From Rhodovarius lipocyclicus (GTDB lineage: Bacteria > Pseudomonadota > Alphaproteobacteria > Acetobacterales > Acetobacteraceae), in assembly GCF_009900765.1 (NCBI RefSeq), contig NZ_JAAABL010000002.1, positions 1 through 64,000 on the forward strand: a DNA stretch of 64,000 bases. The letters are read 5' to 3'. The translations under genes and the position numbers were made by a program. Shown piece after piece: positions 1-7,820 of the stretch. Position 1 is the first letter of the stretch. Every line of letters starts with the position of its first letter. The notes under the pieces are model-generated. The model made no database searches. It was not told the DNA's origin and worked only from the letters and a program-made list of their open reading frames with translations.

Positions 1-1387
1 TGACCACCGTGCCCGCCTGGTCATTCGTGCTGGCCGCCGTGTTGCTCATCGAACGCGCCGTCGCCTCCAGCTCCGTCGAGGCGGAGGACAGCATGCCCGT
101 CAGCTCGCCGATCTGGCCCTCGAAGCCACGCACCAGGCCCGCCAGATGCTCCGCACGGCGTTCCTTCACCTGGCGCTCCGCCTCCTGCGCGGCGGACAGG
201 CGGTCGGCCTCCGCCGAGCGTTCCCGCAGCTTGCCGACGGCGCGCGCCATCTCGCCCAGCTCATCGGGGCGGTCGGTGCCGGGCACGGTCACGTCCAGCG
301 CGCCGTCGGCGATGTGGCCCACGGTGTCGGTCAGCGCGCGCATCGGCTGCACCAGCCGCCGCAGCAGGAACCACAGGCTGCCCAGGATCAGCAGGCTGGT
401 GACGGCCAGCAGGCCCAGCGCGCCCAGCAGCATCAGCCCCGCCTGGCGGGTGTTGGCCGCGACCAGCGCCACCGCCTCATCCAGCGCGGCGTCGCGCATG
501 TCGAGCAGGGCGGCCTGGGCCGGCGCGCTCCAGCGGCGGATCTCGTTGCTGGTCTGGCTCCAGCTTCCCGCGGGCGCCGCCCGGCCGATATGCGGCGCGG
601 CGGGCGCGATCAGCGTCGTCAGGCGGGAGTACAGCTCCTCGCTCTTCGCCGTATAGGCGCTGGCCGCCGCCTGCAGGCGCGGGTTGGCGCCCAGCACCGC
701 GATCAGCCGCCGCACCGTGTCGGATGCCTGGGCCATATGGCCCAGATTGGCCAGGGCGGCGTTGAATTCCGGCCAGGCGATGGGCCGGCCGTCGATCCAG
801 CGGAACAGCAGCACGGTGGCGCGCCCTGAACGGTCCCGGTGGTCCATCACGGAGGAGGAGATCTCGATCAACGGCGTGGCACCGGGCTGGCTGACGGCGA
901 GCACCCGCGCGATCCGCGCGGCTGGATCGACCAGCTTGCCCGCCAGTTCGTTGCGTGCCTGGGCCAGATCGGCCGAGAGCCGCTGGTCGCGCTGGTCCAC
1001 CGGGCGGGCGAAGGCTTCATCCGCGCGCTGGCGCAGGCCGGACAGTTCGCGCGCGATCTGGGTGGGGATGGCCACGCTGTCCGCCCCCAGGGAGGAAGCC
1101 GGCATGATCTCGGCCAGCCTGGCCAGCAGCCGGTCGGCATTGGGGCGCGGGGCGCGCAGCACCGGCAGGTCGGGCGCCGGGTTGCTCATGGAACTGGTGT
1201 ATTGGCCCACTTCCAGGATCAGCACGGTTTGGGCCCGCTGCAGCACGCTGATGGCTTCCGTATCCACCGAGGCCTGCCGCGCGGCCCGCCAGGTGTCGAA
1301 AGCGTGGCCGGCCGCGAAGAGGGATGCCAGCACCCCAGGCAAACCAACCGCGCAAAAACCGGCAAGGAAGAGAGTCCGAATTCTCAT
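1..1387 (-). CDS. Methyl-accepting chemotaxis protein, 3' end cut by the window edge
   Basis: Transmembrane chemoreceptor that senses a periplasmic ligand and signals to CheA/CheW. The reading frame from the ATG at 1387 stays open to base 1, giving 462 codons. Residues about 5-27 form a first membrane helix (MRIRTLFLAGFCAVGLPGVL), followed by about 280 residues of periplasmic sensor with many predicted helices. A second membrane helix lies near residues 309-338, followed by a HAMP domain (RPDELGEMARAVGKLRE part) near 338-390. The Ser/Thr/Ala-rich start of the signalling coiled coil (ASTELEATARSM) follows. The conserved hairpin tip lies outside the window. The ligand cannot be told; the sensor is not one I recognise. 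The start is supported by the hydrophobic N-terminus beginning directly at this Met. Confidence 0.88.
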   Translation of the reverse strand, partial: MRIRTLFLAGFCAVGLPGVLASLFAAGHAFDTWRAARQASVDTEAISVLQRAQTVLILEVGQYTSSMSNPAPDLPVLRAPRPNADRLLARLAEIMPASSLGADSVAIPTQIARELSGLRQRADEAFARPVDQRDQRLSADLAQARNELAGKLVDPAARIARVLAVSQPGATPLIEISSSVMDHRDRSGRATVLLFRWIDGRPIAWPEFNAALANLGHMAQASDTVRRLIAVLGANPRLQAAASAYTAKSEELYSRLTTLIAPAAPHIGRAAPAGSWSQTSNEIRRWSAPAQAALLDMRDAALDEAVALVAANTRQAGLMLLGALGLLAVTSLLILGSLWFLLRRLVQPMRALTDTVGHIADGALDVTVPGTDRPDELGEMARAVGKLRERSAEADRLSAAQEAERQVKERRAEHLAGLVRGFEGQIGELTGMLSSASTELEATARSMSNTAASTNDQAGTVV

Positions 1388-1541
1388 CGGCAAGGGCCTC
1401 CGCAATGGATCGGCTTCCTGGATAGCGGCCCGTTATGAAGAGGAGATAAAGCGCCCGCATGAAAAGGCGAATGGCGCGCCATTGCGCAAAAGCCGCGCCT
1501 GCTCCGTCATCGAGCGGGCAAGATGGCCGTCTTGGCCAAAA

Positions 1542-1579
1542 ATGTAGTATGAAGATATGTAGTTTGCGGATTTATGTAG
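1542..1579 (+). promoter_or_regulatory. Three ATGTAG direct repeats upstream of the tricarboxylate receptor gene
   Basis: ATGTAG occurs at 1542-1547, 1557-1562 and 1574-1579, spaced 15 and 17 bases, inside an AT-rich patch that contrasts with the surrounding GC-rich DNA. It ends about 60 bases before the start codon at 1641, where a promoter and operator would lie. The downstream GntR-type regulator is a plausible binder (inference only). No clear -35/-10 pair could be fixed. Confidence 0.35.
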
Positions 1580-1640
1580 GATATAAAGCTGCGTCCCGCC
1601 TTCTCCGACGGGCGTCACCCTCCCGCAGGAGCATGCCGCC

Positions 1641-2600
1641 ATGCAGCGCCGCACTTTCCATATCCAGATGGGCGCGGCCCTTGCCGCCTCGGTCTTCGCC
1701 GCCCCCGCCCGCGCGGCCAGCCTGCCGGCGTTGATCAACCTGGTGGTGCCCTTCTCCTCCGGTGGCGGCGCGGACCAGTTGGCGCGGGACTTCGCGGAGG
1801 CCGCCGGCCTGCGCGACAGCACCATCGTGGTGGACAACAAGCCGGGCGCCAACGGCGCCATCGCCACCCGCCAGGTGGCGCGGCAGCGGCCGGATGGCAC
1901 CACCATCCTGCTCGGCACCTCCAGCACCCAGGCGCTGGGGCCCTTGTTCCAGAACGCCGCGGCCGACCCGGTGAACGAGTTGGCCCCCATCACCCTGCTG
2001 GCCGAAACCGCCAATGCCTTGGCTGTCTCGGCCGACGCGCCCTGGCGCACGCTGGAGGAATTCCTGGCCGCCGCCCGGCGCGGCGCCCTGACCTATGGCA
2101 CCTTCGGCACCGGTTCCTCCGCGCATCTGTACGGGGTTGTGCTTGCTTCCGGCGCGGGGGTGGAGCTGGAGCACGTGCCCTATCGCGGCTCCAGCCAGGC
2201 GATGGCCGACCTGCTGGGCGGGCATGTGCAGGCCGTGTTCCTGACCACCAGCGCGCTGGATGGCCAGGCGCGCGCCGGGCGGGTGCGCGTGCTGGCCGTG
2301 ACCGGCGGCCGCCGCACCGGGCTGTTCCCCGATGTGCCCACCTTCGCCGAGCACGGCATCCGCGACCTCGATTTCAACGGCTGGTTCGCGCTGTTCGGCC
2401 CCAAGGGGCTGGACGCGGAGGTGACGGAGCGCTTCGCGCGGATCAGCGCCGAGCTTGGCCGCAATACCGCCTTCACCCAACGCATGGCCCAGCAGGGCTA
2501 CGACTGGGTGGGCTCCACCCCCGCGCAGCTGGAGGCCGAGCACCGCCGCTCGGTCAGCCTCTATCGCCGCATCCTGGCCGCCAACCCGATCACGCCCTGA
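1641..2600 (+). CDS. Tripartite tricarboxylate transporter receptor (Bug/TctC family)
   Basis: Periplasmic solute-binding protein of 319 residues. It has an N-terminal export signal with an Arg-Arg pair (MQRRTF) and a cleavage-like APARA near residue 25. Typical Bug features follow: the opening LVVPFSSGGGADQLAR, NKPGANGAIA, the YGTFGTGSSAHL segment, and PYRGSSQAMADLLGGHVQ in the second lobe. Length matches the family. Such receptors bind carboxylates or other small organic acids; the ligand is not predictable here, and no TctA/TctB membrane genes are adjacent, as is common for orphan Bug proteins. The GntR regulator gene starts 5 bases after the stop, so the two are very likely co-transcribed. 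Confidence 0.9.
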   Translation: MQRRTFHIQMGAALAASVFAAPARAASLPALINLVVPFSSGGGADQLARDFAEAAGLRDSTIVVDNKPGANGAIATRQVARQRPDGTTILLGTSSTQALGPLFQNAAADPVNELAPITLLAETANALAVSADAPWRTLEEFLAAARRGALTYGTFGTGSSAHLYGVVLASGAGVELEHVPYRGSSQAMADLLGGHVQAVFLTTSALDGQARAGRVRVLAVTGGRRTGLFPDVPTFAEHGIRDLDFNGWFALFGPKGLDAEVTERFARISAELGRNTAFTQRMAQQGYDWVGSTPAQLEAEHRRSVSLYRRILAANPITP

Positions 2601-2605
2601 GCACC

Positions 2606-3283
2606 ATGCGCGAAACCGTGCCCGATGAGGCCTCCCCCCTGCGTAAGGAGGCGGAGGACGAGCTGCGGCGGATGATCCTGTCCGGCCGTTTCGCCCCTGG
2701 TGAGCGGATGAAGGAACGCGAACTGGTGGAGCTGCTGGGCATCAGCCGCACCTCCATGCGTGAGGCGCTGCGGCGCATCGAAGCCGAGGGCCTGATCACG
2801 TTGGAGCTCAACCGCGGCCCCGCCGTCACCCGCGTCACCTATGAGCAGGCCGAGGAGATTTACGAGGTCCGCAGCAGCCTGGAGGCGCAGGCCTGCGCGG
2901 GCTTCGCGCTGCGGGCCTCCAGCGCCGACGTGGCGCGGCTGCGCCAGGCGCATGAGGCCCTGCGTGTGGCCTCGGCCGCGGGCGATGTGGAGGGCGTGCT
3001 GGCCGGCAGCGATGCTTTCTACGGTGCCATCCTGCGCGGTGGCGGCAACAGCGTGCTGCGGGACATGCTGCGGCAATTGCAGAACCGCGTGGTGTTCCTG
3101 CGCCGCACCTCGCTGTCCGAAGCCGGGCGCATGCCCGAGACCTTCATCGAGTTGACCGCGATTTTCGAGGCGCTGCTGGCCCGCGACGAGCAGGGGGCGG
3201 CCAAGGCCTCCATCCATCATGTGCGGCAGGCGAGCCGTGTGGCGCTGCGCGCGATCCGGCGGAAGGACGCGACCGCCGGATAG
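2606..3283 (+). CDS. GntR-family regulator, FadR/FCD subgroup
   Basis: DNA-binding repressor or activator of 225 residues. A winged helix-turn-helix spans residues about 12-75 (LRRMILSGRFAPGERMKERE, then ISRTSMREALRRIEAEGLI). An all-helical FCD ligand-binding domain fills residues about 90-215. FCD regulators usually respond to carboxylic-acid metabolites. Its position 5 bases behind the Bug receptor suggests it controls that gene and itself, perhaps through the ATGTAG repeats at 1542-1579. It faces the next gene convergently. Confidence 0.9.
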   Translation: MRETVPDEASPLRKEAEDELRRMILSGRFAPGERMKERELVELLGISRTSMREALRRIEAEGLITLELNRGPAVTRVTYEQAEEIYEVRSSLEAQACAGFALRASSADVARLRQAHEALRVASAAGDVEGVLAGSDAFYGAILRGGGNSVLRDMLRQLQNRVVFLRRTSLSEAGRMPETFIELTAIFEALLARDEQGAAKASIHHVRQASRVALRAIRRKDATAG

Positions 3284-3306
3284 GACCGCACGGGGGGAAC
3301 GGGCCG

Positions 3307-3325
3307 GCGCCGCGTGAAGCGGCGC
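3307..3325. terminator. GC hairpin between convergent genes
   Basis: A perfect 7-base inverted repeat (GCGCCGC, loop GTGAA, GCGGCGC) lies in the 52-base gap between the GntR gene and the convergent FAD-patatin fusion gene. There is no T-run, so termination efficiency is uncertain. It could serve both strands. Confidence 0.45.
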
Positions 3326-3335
3326 TGGGGCGCGG

Positions 3336-5573
3336 TCAACCCCGCCCCAGCGTCCGCTTCACCAGCGCATACCCCTGCTCCTGGTGAAACCGCACCGCGG
3401 GTTCCGAGAAATCATAGTCGCGCGACGACGCCTCCCCATCGCGCCCGTCGCGGACGAAGCGGGTGATCTCCATCCCCACCCCGTCGCCCATCCGCTGGAT
3501 GTATTGCGGCCATTGCCGCACCCGCGCCCGCACCGCCGGGCCCGCCAAGTCCAGGATGTTCTCCACCAGCTCCCGGTACGCGCCGGTTAGCTCCTGCAAC
3601 CGCACATCGCTGCGCACCCGCTCGGCGTAGAGGATCTCATCCCGCCGGGCCAGCACCTCCATCATGTTGCGCGGCAGGGCGCGTTCGCCGGCGAACAGGT
3701 CCACGATGAACACCCGCTTGCCGTCCGGCCCGCAGCGATCCATCACGATATCCAGCGGCGAGTTGCTGATCACCCCGCCATCCCAATAGGCATTGCCGCC
3801 GATCTCGGTCCAGGCGAAGCCCGGCGGCAGGCTGCCACTGGCCAGGATGTGGTCCGGCGTCAGGTCATCGACATAGCTGTCGAACACCTCCAGCCGGCCG
3901 GTCGCCACATTCACCGCCCCCACCAGCAGCCGCACCGGGCTGGCCCGCAGCTTCGGGAAGTCCACATAGCGCGCGATCAGCTCCCGCATCGGGGCGGTGT
4001 CGTAGAAGCTGGTCCAGCTTCCCGGCAGTGTCATCTCGCCCCCCGGCATCCAGCGCGGGCGGAAGAAATTCGGCACGCCGAAGGCCAGGATCTGCGCGGA
4101 GGCGAAGGCGCTCGCGGCCTCCGGCGGCAGCCAGCAGGGCACCTGCACCGCCAGCTCCGACCAGAAGGATTCCAGCGCCGCCGTGGCGCTGCGCGGGTTG
4201 CCCGCCACGATCGCCCCGTTCAGCGCCCCGATGGAAATGCCGGCCACGATGTCGGGGAAGACCTTCTCCTCCTCCATCGCCTTCACCACCCCGCATTCAT
4301 AGGCGCCCAGCGCCCCGCCGCCCTGCAGCACCAGTACGGTCTGGGTGTGGATGCGGTTCAGCGCGAAATCCGGGTCCCGCAGCTTGGCCTCGGCGGCCTC
4401 CAGGTTCACGCGGTAGCGGATCAGCCCTTCCGCCGCGCGGGTTTCCTCCACCGGCCGGCCGATGGAGAACAGCGCCCGCGGCACCTGGTCCTTCAGATAG
4501 AACAGCGCGAAGGACTTCTCCTCCAGCGAGCCGCGCGGCACGCGCTCCAGCGCGCCCTCCGGCATGCCCAGCATGCTGAAGGTGAAGGCGCCCATGTAGC
4601 AGTAGAAATAGGAAATCTCGTCATAGCGCCGCGCCTGGCCCAGCATGTTGCGCGCCGCCAGCCGGCCCTGCTTCACCGCATTGTCCCAATGCTCGATATG
4701 CCGGCGGCAGGCGAAGACCGGGTCCTGGAAGCTGGTCACGTCCCCCGCCGCGAACACGCCCGGCGCGCTGGCCCGCAGCTGGTCGTCCACCACCACCAGC
4801 CCGCGGTCGAGCGCGAGGCCGCTGTCCCGCAGGAACTCCGTCGCCGGGGCCACGCCCACGCTGACCATCAGCAGGTCGCAGGGCAGATGCCGGCCGGTGG
4901 TGGTGACCACGCCGCGCACATGATCCTCGCCCTGGATGGTGGTCACGCTTTCGCCCAGCAGCAGGGCGATGCCGCGTGCCTCGGCCTGCTGGCGGGCATA
5001 GTCGGAGATCTCGGGCGCATCGACATGGCGCAGCAGCAGGCCGCCCATCTCCACCACCGTCACCGCCATTCCCAGCTCCGCCAGGGTCATGGCGATTTCC
5101 ATGCCCAGGAAGCTGCCGCCCAGCACCACGGCCTGTTTCGCGCCCGCCGCGATCTCCCGCCGCACCGCCTCCAGCTCCGCCCAATGGCGCAGGTGATGGA
5201 TGCCGGGCAGGCTCTCGCCCGGCAGGCCCAGCGCGCGCGGATGCGCGCCGGTGGCGACCAGCAGCTGGCCATAGCGCAGCTGCTCCCCCGCATCGGTCGT
5301 GACCAGGCGCTGGGCCGTGTCCAGCGCCACGGCGCGGGTGTTCAGCGCCAGCTCGATCTTGTGCTCGCGATAGAAGGCCTCAGTGTGCAGCAGGGCCGGA
5401 GCCGCGCCCAGTAGGCCCTGCTTGGAGAGCATGGGCCGTTGATACGGCGCCACACCCTCCGCCGACAGCATCAGGATGGTGCCGGTGGCGCCCTCCAGGC
5501 GCAGGGTCTCGGCGGCGGTGGCGGAGGCCGCGCCCCCGCCCAGCAGCAGATACTCCACATCACGCGGGGGCAT
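3336..5573 (-). CDS. Fusion of FAD/NAD(P) reductase and patatin-like phospholipase
   Basis: Single 745-residue chain with two recognisable enzymes. Residues 1-405 are an FAD-dependent pyridine-nucleotide reductase of the ferredoxin/rubredoxin-reductase type: FAD motif LLLGGGAASATAAE at 10-22, NAD(P) motif VVLGGSFLGMEIA at about 149-161, and GVFAAGDVT at 272-280. Residues about 412-745 are a patatin-like serine hydrolase: oxyanion loop QGGGALGAYECG at 417-428, nucleophile elbow GISIG at 445-449 (Ser447), and catalytic aspartate in DGG at 598-600 (Asp598). The join is in frame with no sign of frameshift, and both active sites look complete. The patatin part should cleave acyl lipids; the redox part may control it or act on lipid hydroperoxides (inference). 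No signal peptide, so it is probably cytosolic. It is last in a four-gene minus-strand unit, 26 bases behind the 58-residue lipoprotein gene. Confidence 0.88.
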   Translation of the reverse strand: MPPRDVEYLLLGGGAASATAAETLRLEGATGTILMLSAEGVAPYQRPMLSKQGLLGAAPALLHTEAFYREHKIELALNTRAVALDTAQRLVTTDAGEQLRYGQLLVATGAHPRALGLPGESLPGIHHLRHWAELEAVRREIAAGAKQAVVLGGSFLGMEIAMTLAELGMAVTVVEMGGLLLRHVDAPEISDYARQQAEARGIALLLGESVTTIQGEDHVRGVVTTTGRHLPCDLLMVSVGVAPATEFLRDSGLALDRGLVVVDDQLRASAPGVFAAGDVTSFQDPVFACRRHIEHWDNAVKQGRLAARNMLGQARRYDEISYFYCYMGAFTFSMLGMPEGALERVPRGSLEEKSFALFYLKDQVPRALFSIGRPVEETRAAEGLIRYRVNLEAAEAKLRDPDFALNRIHTQTVLVLQGGGALGAYECGVVKAMEEEKVFPDIVAGISIGALNGAIVAGNPRSATAALESFWSELAVQVPCWLPPEAASAFASAQILAFGVPNFFRPRWMPGGEMTLPGSWTSFYDTAPMRELIARYVDFPKLRASPVRLLVGAVNVATGRLEVFDSYVDDLTPDHILASGSLPPGFAWTEIGGNAYWDGGVISNSPLDIVMDRCGPDGKRVFIVDLFAGERALPRNMMEVLARRDEILYAERVRSDVRLQELTGAYRELVENILDLAGPAVRARVRQWPQYIQRMGDGVGMEITRFVRDGRDGEASSRDYDFSEPAVRFHQEQGYALVKRTLGRG

Positions 5574-5599
5574 GCGGCTTTCCGTTCCGGGTGCGGGGA

Positions 5600-5776
5600 T
5601 CAGTTGCCGCCCGGGTCCCAGGCCGGCGGCCGGCGGCCCCAGTAATAGGGCTGCGGCCGCGGCTGCGGCGCATAGCGCGGTGCCTCACGATAGCCCCGCC
5701 CGTAATAGCCGGGCGGCGGGGGCGCCACGCAGCCCGCGATCAGCACCGCCAGGGCCAGGGCCAGCAACGCGCGCAT
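5600..5776 (-). CDS. Small proline/tyrosine-rich lipoprotein, 58 residues
   Basis: Short gene starting MRALLALALAVLIAGCVAPP: a hydrophobic signal ending in the lipobox IAGC, with the lipidated Cys at residue 16. The mature part (about 42 residues) is rich in Pro, Tyr, Arg and Trp. The ATG overlaps the stop of the preceding 50-residue lipoprotein gene by one base (TGATG), indicating translational coupling. Function unknown; it belongs to the unit that ends with the FAD-patatin fusion. The lipobox and coupling support it as a real gene despite its size. Confidence 0.7.
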   Translation of the reverse strand: MRALLALALAVLIAGCVAPPPPGYYGRGYREAPRYAPQPRPQPYYWGRRPPAWDPGGN

Positions 5777-5928
5777 CAGCGGCCCGTCCCCACGAAGGTG
5801 GAGAGGCCGCCGCCGATGCTGATCGTGGGGCCATAGGCGCCGGTGCGGCCCTGCCGATCTCCCTCATCCGGGGGCGGCGGGGCCGCGCAGGCGGCCAGGG
5901 CCAGCAGCAAGGGCAACAGAATGCGCAT
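5776..5928 (-). CDS. Small lipoprotein, 50 residues
   Basis: Starts MRILLPLLLALAACAAPPPP: signal helix and lipobox LAAC with the lipidated Cys at residue 14, followed by a Pro-rich spacer and a short tail containing TISIGGGLSTFVG. No family recognised. It lies 27 bases downstream of the C39-like gene and overlaps the next lipoprotein gene by one base. Two consecutive tiny lipoproteins in one unit suggests a shared envelope role, but nothing in the sequence names it. Confidence 0.68.
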   Translation of the reverse strand: MRILLPLLLALAACAAPPPPDEGDRQGRTGAYGPTISIGGGLSTFVGTGR

Positions 5929-5955
5929 AGCCGATGATATGCGCGCCCCACCCCC

Positions 5956-6552
5956 TCAGGGCAAGGCAATCCCCCGCCCGGCATAGAAGCGCGCGAAATC
6001 CGCCACCCCCAGCCGCGCATCCCGCCGCGTGGCCACCGTATCGCCGGAGGGGTTGTGGAAGCGCAGCCGCCCCTGCCGGTCCTGCCCGAAGACCAGCACC
6101 AGATGCCCGCCGCGCCGGGGCGGCTCACGCCCAGGCCAGCGGATCCAGGGATGGACGGAGGCGATGAACATCCCGCCCCCCGCCAGCAGCGCGGGAATCC
6201 CCTCCGCCGGCACATCCACCAGCACCCGGGCCGGAATGCCCTGGCTGGCCAGCCAGGCCACGGCACCGGCATAGATCAGGCCCTTGATGTCGCCGTCAGG
6301 GGCCTCGACGTAACCCCCATGGGCCTGCACGGCACGGCGCAGGGCGTGAATGCTCTCCTGCCGGCCGCGCGCGGCCAACGCCATGCGCAGGCAGGCCATG
6401 CCGCACAGATGCTCGGCCCAGCGGGCATATTCATCGAGCGTTTCGGCGCCGGAAGCGGCCCAGCCCGGGTCCGTGGCCGGGGAACGGCCCGCGAGGAAAG
6501 CGCGGATCAGCGCCGGGGATTCCCATTGGGCGAAATAAGGGGGTGAGGGCAT
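5956..6552 (-). CDS. C39-like cysteine-peptidase-fold protein
   Basis: Protein of 198 residues with a papain/C39-like layout. A Cys in HLCGMACLRMAL (Cys50) sits at the start of a helix, as in C39 peptidases. A His is in GGHLVLVFG (His150) and an Asn in FHNPSGD (Asn167, where the family usually has Asp). No signal peptide or membrane helix is seen, and there is no linked ABC exporter, so it is probably not a bacteriocin-processing C39 transporter domain. It is first in a minus-strand unit with two small lipoproteins and the FAD-patatin fusion. The fold call is moderate: motif spacing fits, but overall similarity cannot be tested here. Substrate unknown. Confidence 0.6.
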   Translation of the reverse strand: MPSPPYFAQWESPALIRAFLAGRSPATDPGWAASGAETLDEYARWAEHLCGMACLRMALAARGRQESIHALRRAVQAHGGYVEAPDGDIKGLIYAGAVAWLASQGIPARVLVDVPAEGIPALLAGGGMFIASVHPWIRWPGREPPRRGGHLVLVFGQDRQGRLRFHNPSGDTVATRRDARLGVADFARFYAGRGIALP

Positions 6553-6581
6553 CGGTCGCGTCTACCACTTGGGGGCGTGGT

Positions 6582-6822
6582 CCGAGAGGGGCTTTGCCCC
6601 CCTCGGGCTCCCCCCACCAAAGGCCGAAAGGCCCTTGGAACCCATCTATTGGCGCTTCACCTTGGCAGGCCGGGCGCCATTTTTATGATAAAATTCAATG
6701 GGAAACACCTTGCCACGGTGTGGTGCCAAACTGATGGGGTGCAGGGGCCTTTCGGCTCCTGCCGGGGGTCCAGGGGGCAGCGCCCCCTGGTAGCCACTTG
6801 TCCAGGGGGCAGCGCCCCCTGG
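6582..6822 (-). repeat. Intergenic palindrome element, copy A (reverse orientation)
   Basis: Mosaic element filling the 275-base gap between the dppF-like gene's end and the C39-like gene's start. Parts: palindrome with TTT loop at 6582-6606; GAAA-loop hairpin at 6617-6638; central hairpin (GGCGC...GCGCC) near 6651-6677; AT-rich core near 6679-6700; TTTC-loop hairpin at 6742-6761; and two identical 21-base palindromes (CCAGGGGGC, loop AGC, GCCCCCTGG) at 6770-6790 and 6802-6822, the second 5 bases from the dppF stop. It has no coding capacity. It probably terminates or protects the dpp transcript. Confidence 0.75.
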
Positions 6823-6827
6823 CCTGA

Positions 6828-7820
6828 TCACCCATTCAGGTGGCACGCGCTGAGATGCCCCGGCGCGATTTCCTTCAGGGCCGGCCGTTCCAGCTTGCAC
6901 CGGTCCATCGCGTGCGGGCAGCGCGGGTGGAAGTGGCAGCCTGACGGCGGGTTGAGGGGCGAGGGGATTTCCCCCTTCACCGCCGTGAAGGCCCGCTTGC
7001 GGCTTTCGATGCGCGGCACGGAGGCCAGCAGCGACTGGGTGTAGGGGTGGTTGGCGTGCTGGAAGATTTCTTCCGTCGGCGCCTGTTCCACCACCCGGCC
7101 CAGATACATGATCACCACCCGGTCGCTCAGGTGTTCCACCACGCCCAGATCGTGGGAGATGAACAGGTAGGTCAGGTCCAGCTGCCGGCGCAGGTCCATG
7201 AACAGGTTCAGCACCTGCGCCTGGATCGACACGTCGAGTGCCGCCACCGCCTCGTCGCAGACGATGAATTCCGGCTGCACGGCCAGCGCGCGGGCGATGC
7301 CGATGCGCTGGCGCTGCCCGCCCGAGAACTGGTGCGGGTAGCGCGACTTGAAGGCCGGATCGAGGCCCGCGCGGCGCATCTGCTCATCCACATAGGTGCC
7401 GAAATTGGCCCGCGTGGTCAGCCCATGCACCAGCGGCGCCTCGCCCACGATCTTGTCCACCTTCATGCGCGGGTTCAGCGACGCATAGGGGTCCTGGAAG
7501 ATCATCTGGGTGGCGAGCTTGGCCTTCTTCGCCTCCTCCGGCGTCATGTGGCGCAGGTTCTTGCCGCGCCAGTACACCTCGCCATCGCTGGTGGGCATGA
7601 TGCCGGCGGCCATGCGGCCCAGGGTGGATTTGCCGCAGCCGGATTCACCGACCAGGCCCACCACCTCACCCTTGCGCACCGAAAGGTCCACGCCATCGAC
7701 GGCGTGCACCACTTCCTCGCGCATCGGGAAGCCGGCCTTCTTCAGCACGCGGCCCGCCAGGTCCAGCTTCTTCTCGAACCGGCGGGAGATGCCGCGCAGT
7801 TCCATGATGAATTCGCTCAT
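6828..7820 (-). CDS. dppF: Dipeptide/oligopeptide ABC transporter ATPase (DppF/OppF type)
   Basis: Cytoplasmic ATPase of 330 residues that powers peptide import. Walker A is GESGCGKST, the signature is FSGGQRQRIGIARAL, and Walker B is VCDEAVAALD, where Ala replaces the usual Pro after DE. The oligo/dipeptide C-terminal region starts at NHPYTQSLLASVP, and Cys residues in CHFHPRCPHAMDRC fit the family's C-terminal Cys cluster. Its start overlaps the stop of the dppD-like gene by 4 bases (ATGA). It is last in the dpp operon; the palindromes at 6770-6822 follow its stop. Peptide is the family default; nickel or glutathione cannot be excluded. Confidence 0.92.
   Translation of the reverse strand: MSEFIMELRGISRRFEKKLDLAGRVLKKAGFPMREEVVHAVDGVDLSVRKGEVVGLVGESGCGKSTLGRMAAGIMPTSDGEVYWRGKNLRHMTPEEAKKAKLATQMIFQDPYASLNPRMKVDKIVGEAPLVHGLTTRANFGTYVDEQMRRAGLDPAFKSRYPHQFSGGQRQRIGIARALAVQPEFIVCDEAVAALDVSIQAQVLNLFMDLRRQLDLTYLFISHDLGVVEHLSDRVVIMYLGRVVEQAPTEEIFQHANHPYTQSLLASVPRIESRKRAFTAVKGEIPSPLNPPSGCHFHPRCPHAMDRCKLERPALKEIAPGHLSACHLNG

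Noticed and set aside
6582-6822. Insertion sequence remnant in the first intergenic element
   Set aside because: No transposase fragment in any frame. The inverted ends fit a non-coding element, so it is reported as a repeat family and not as an IS.
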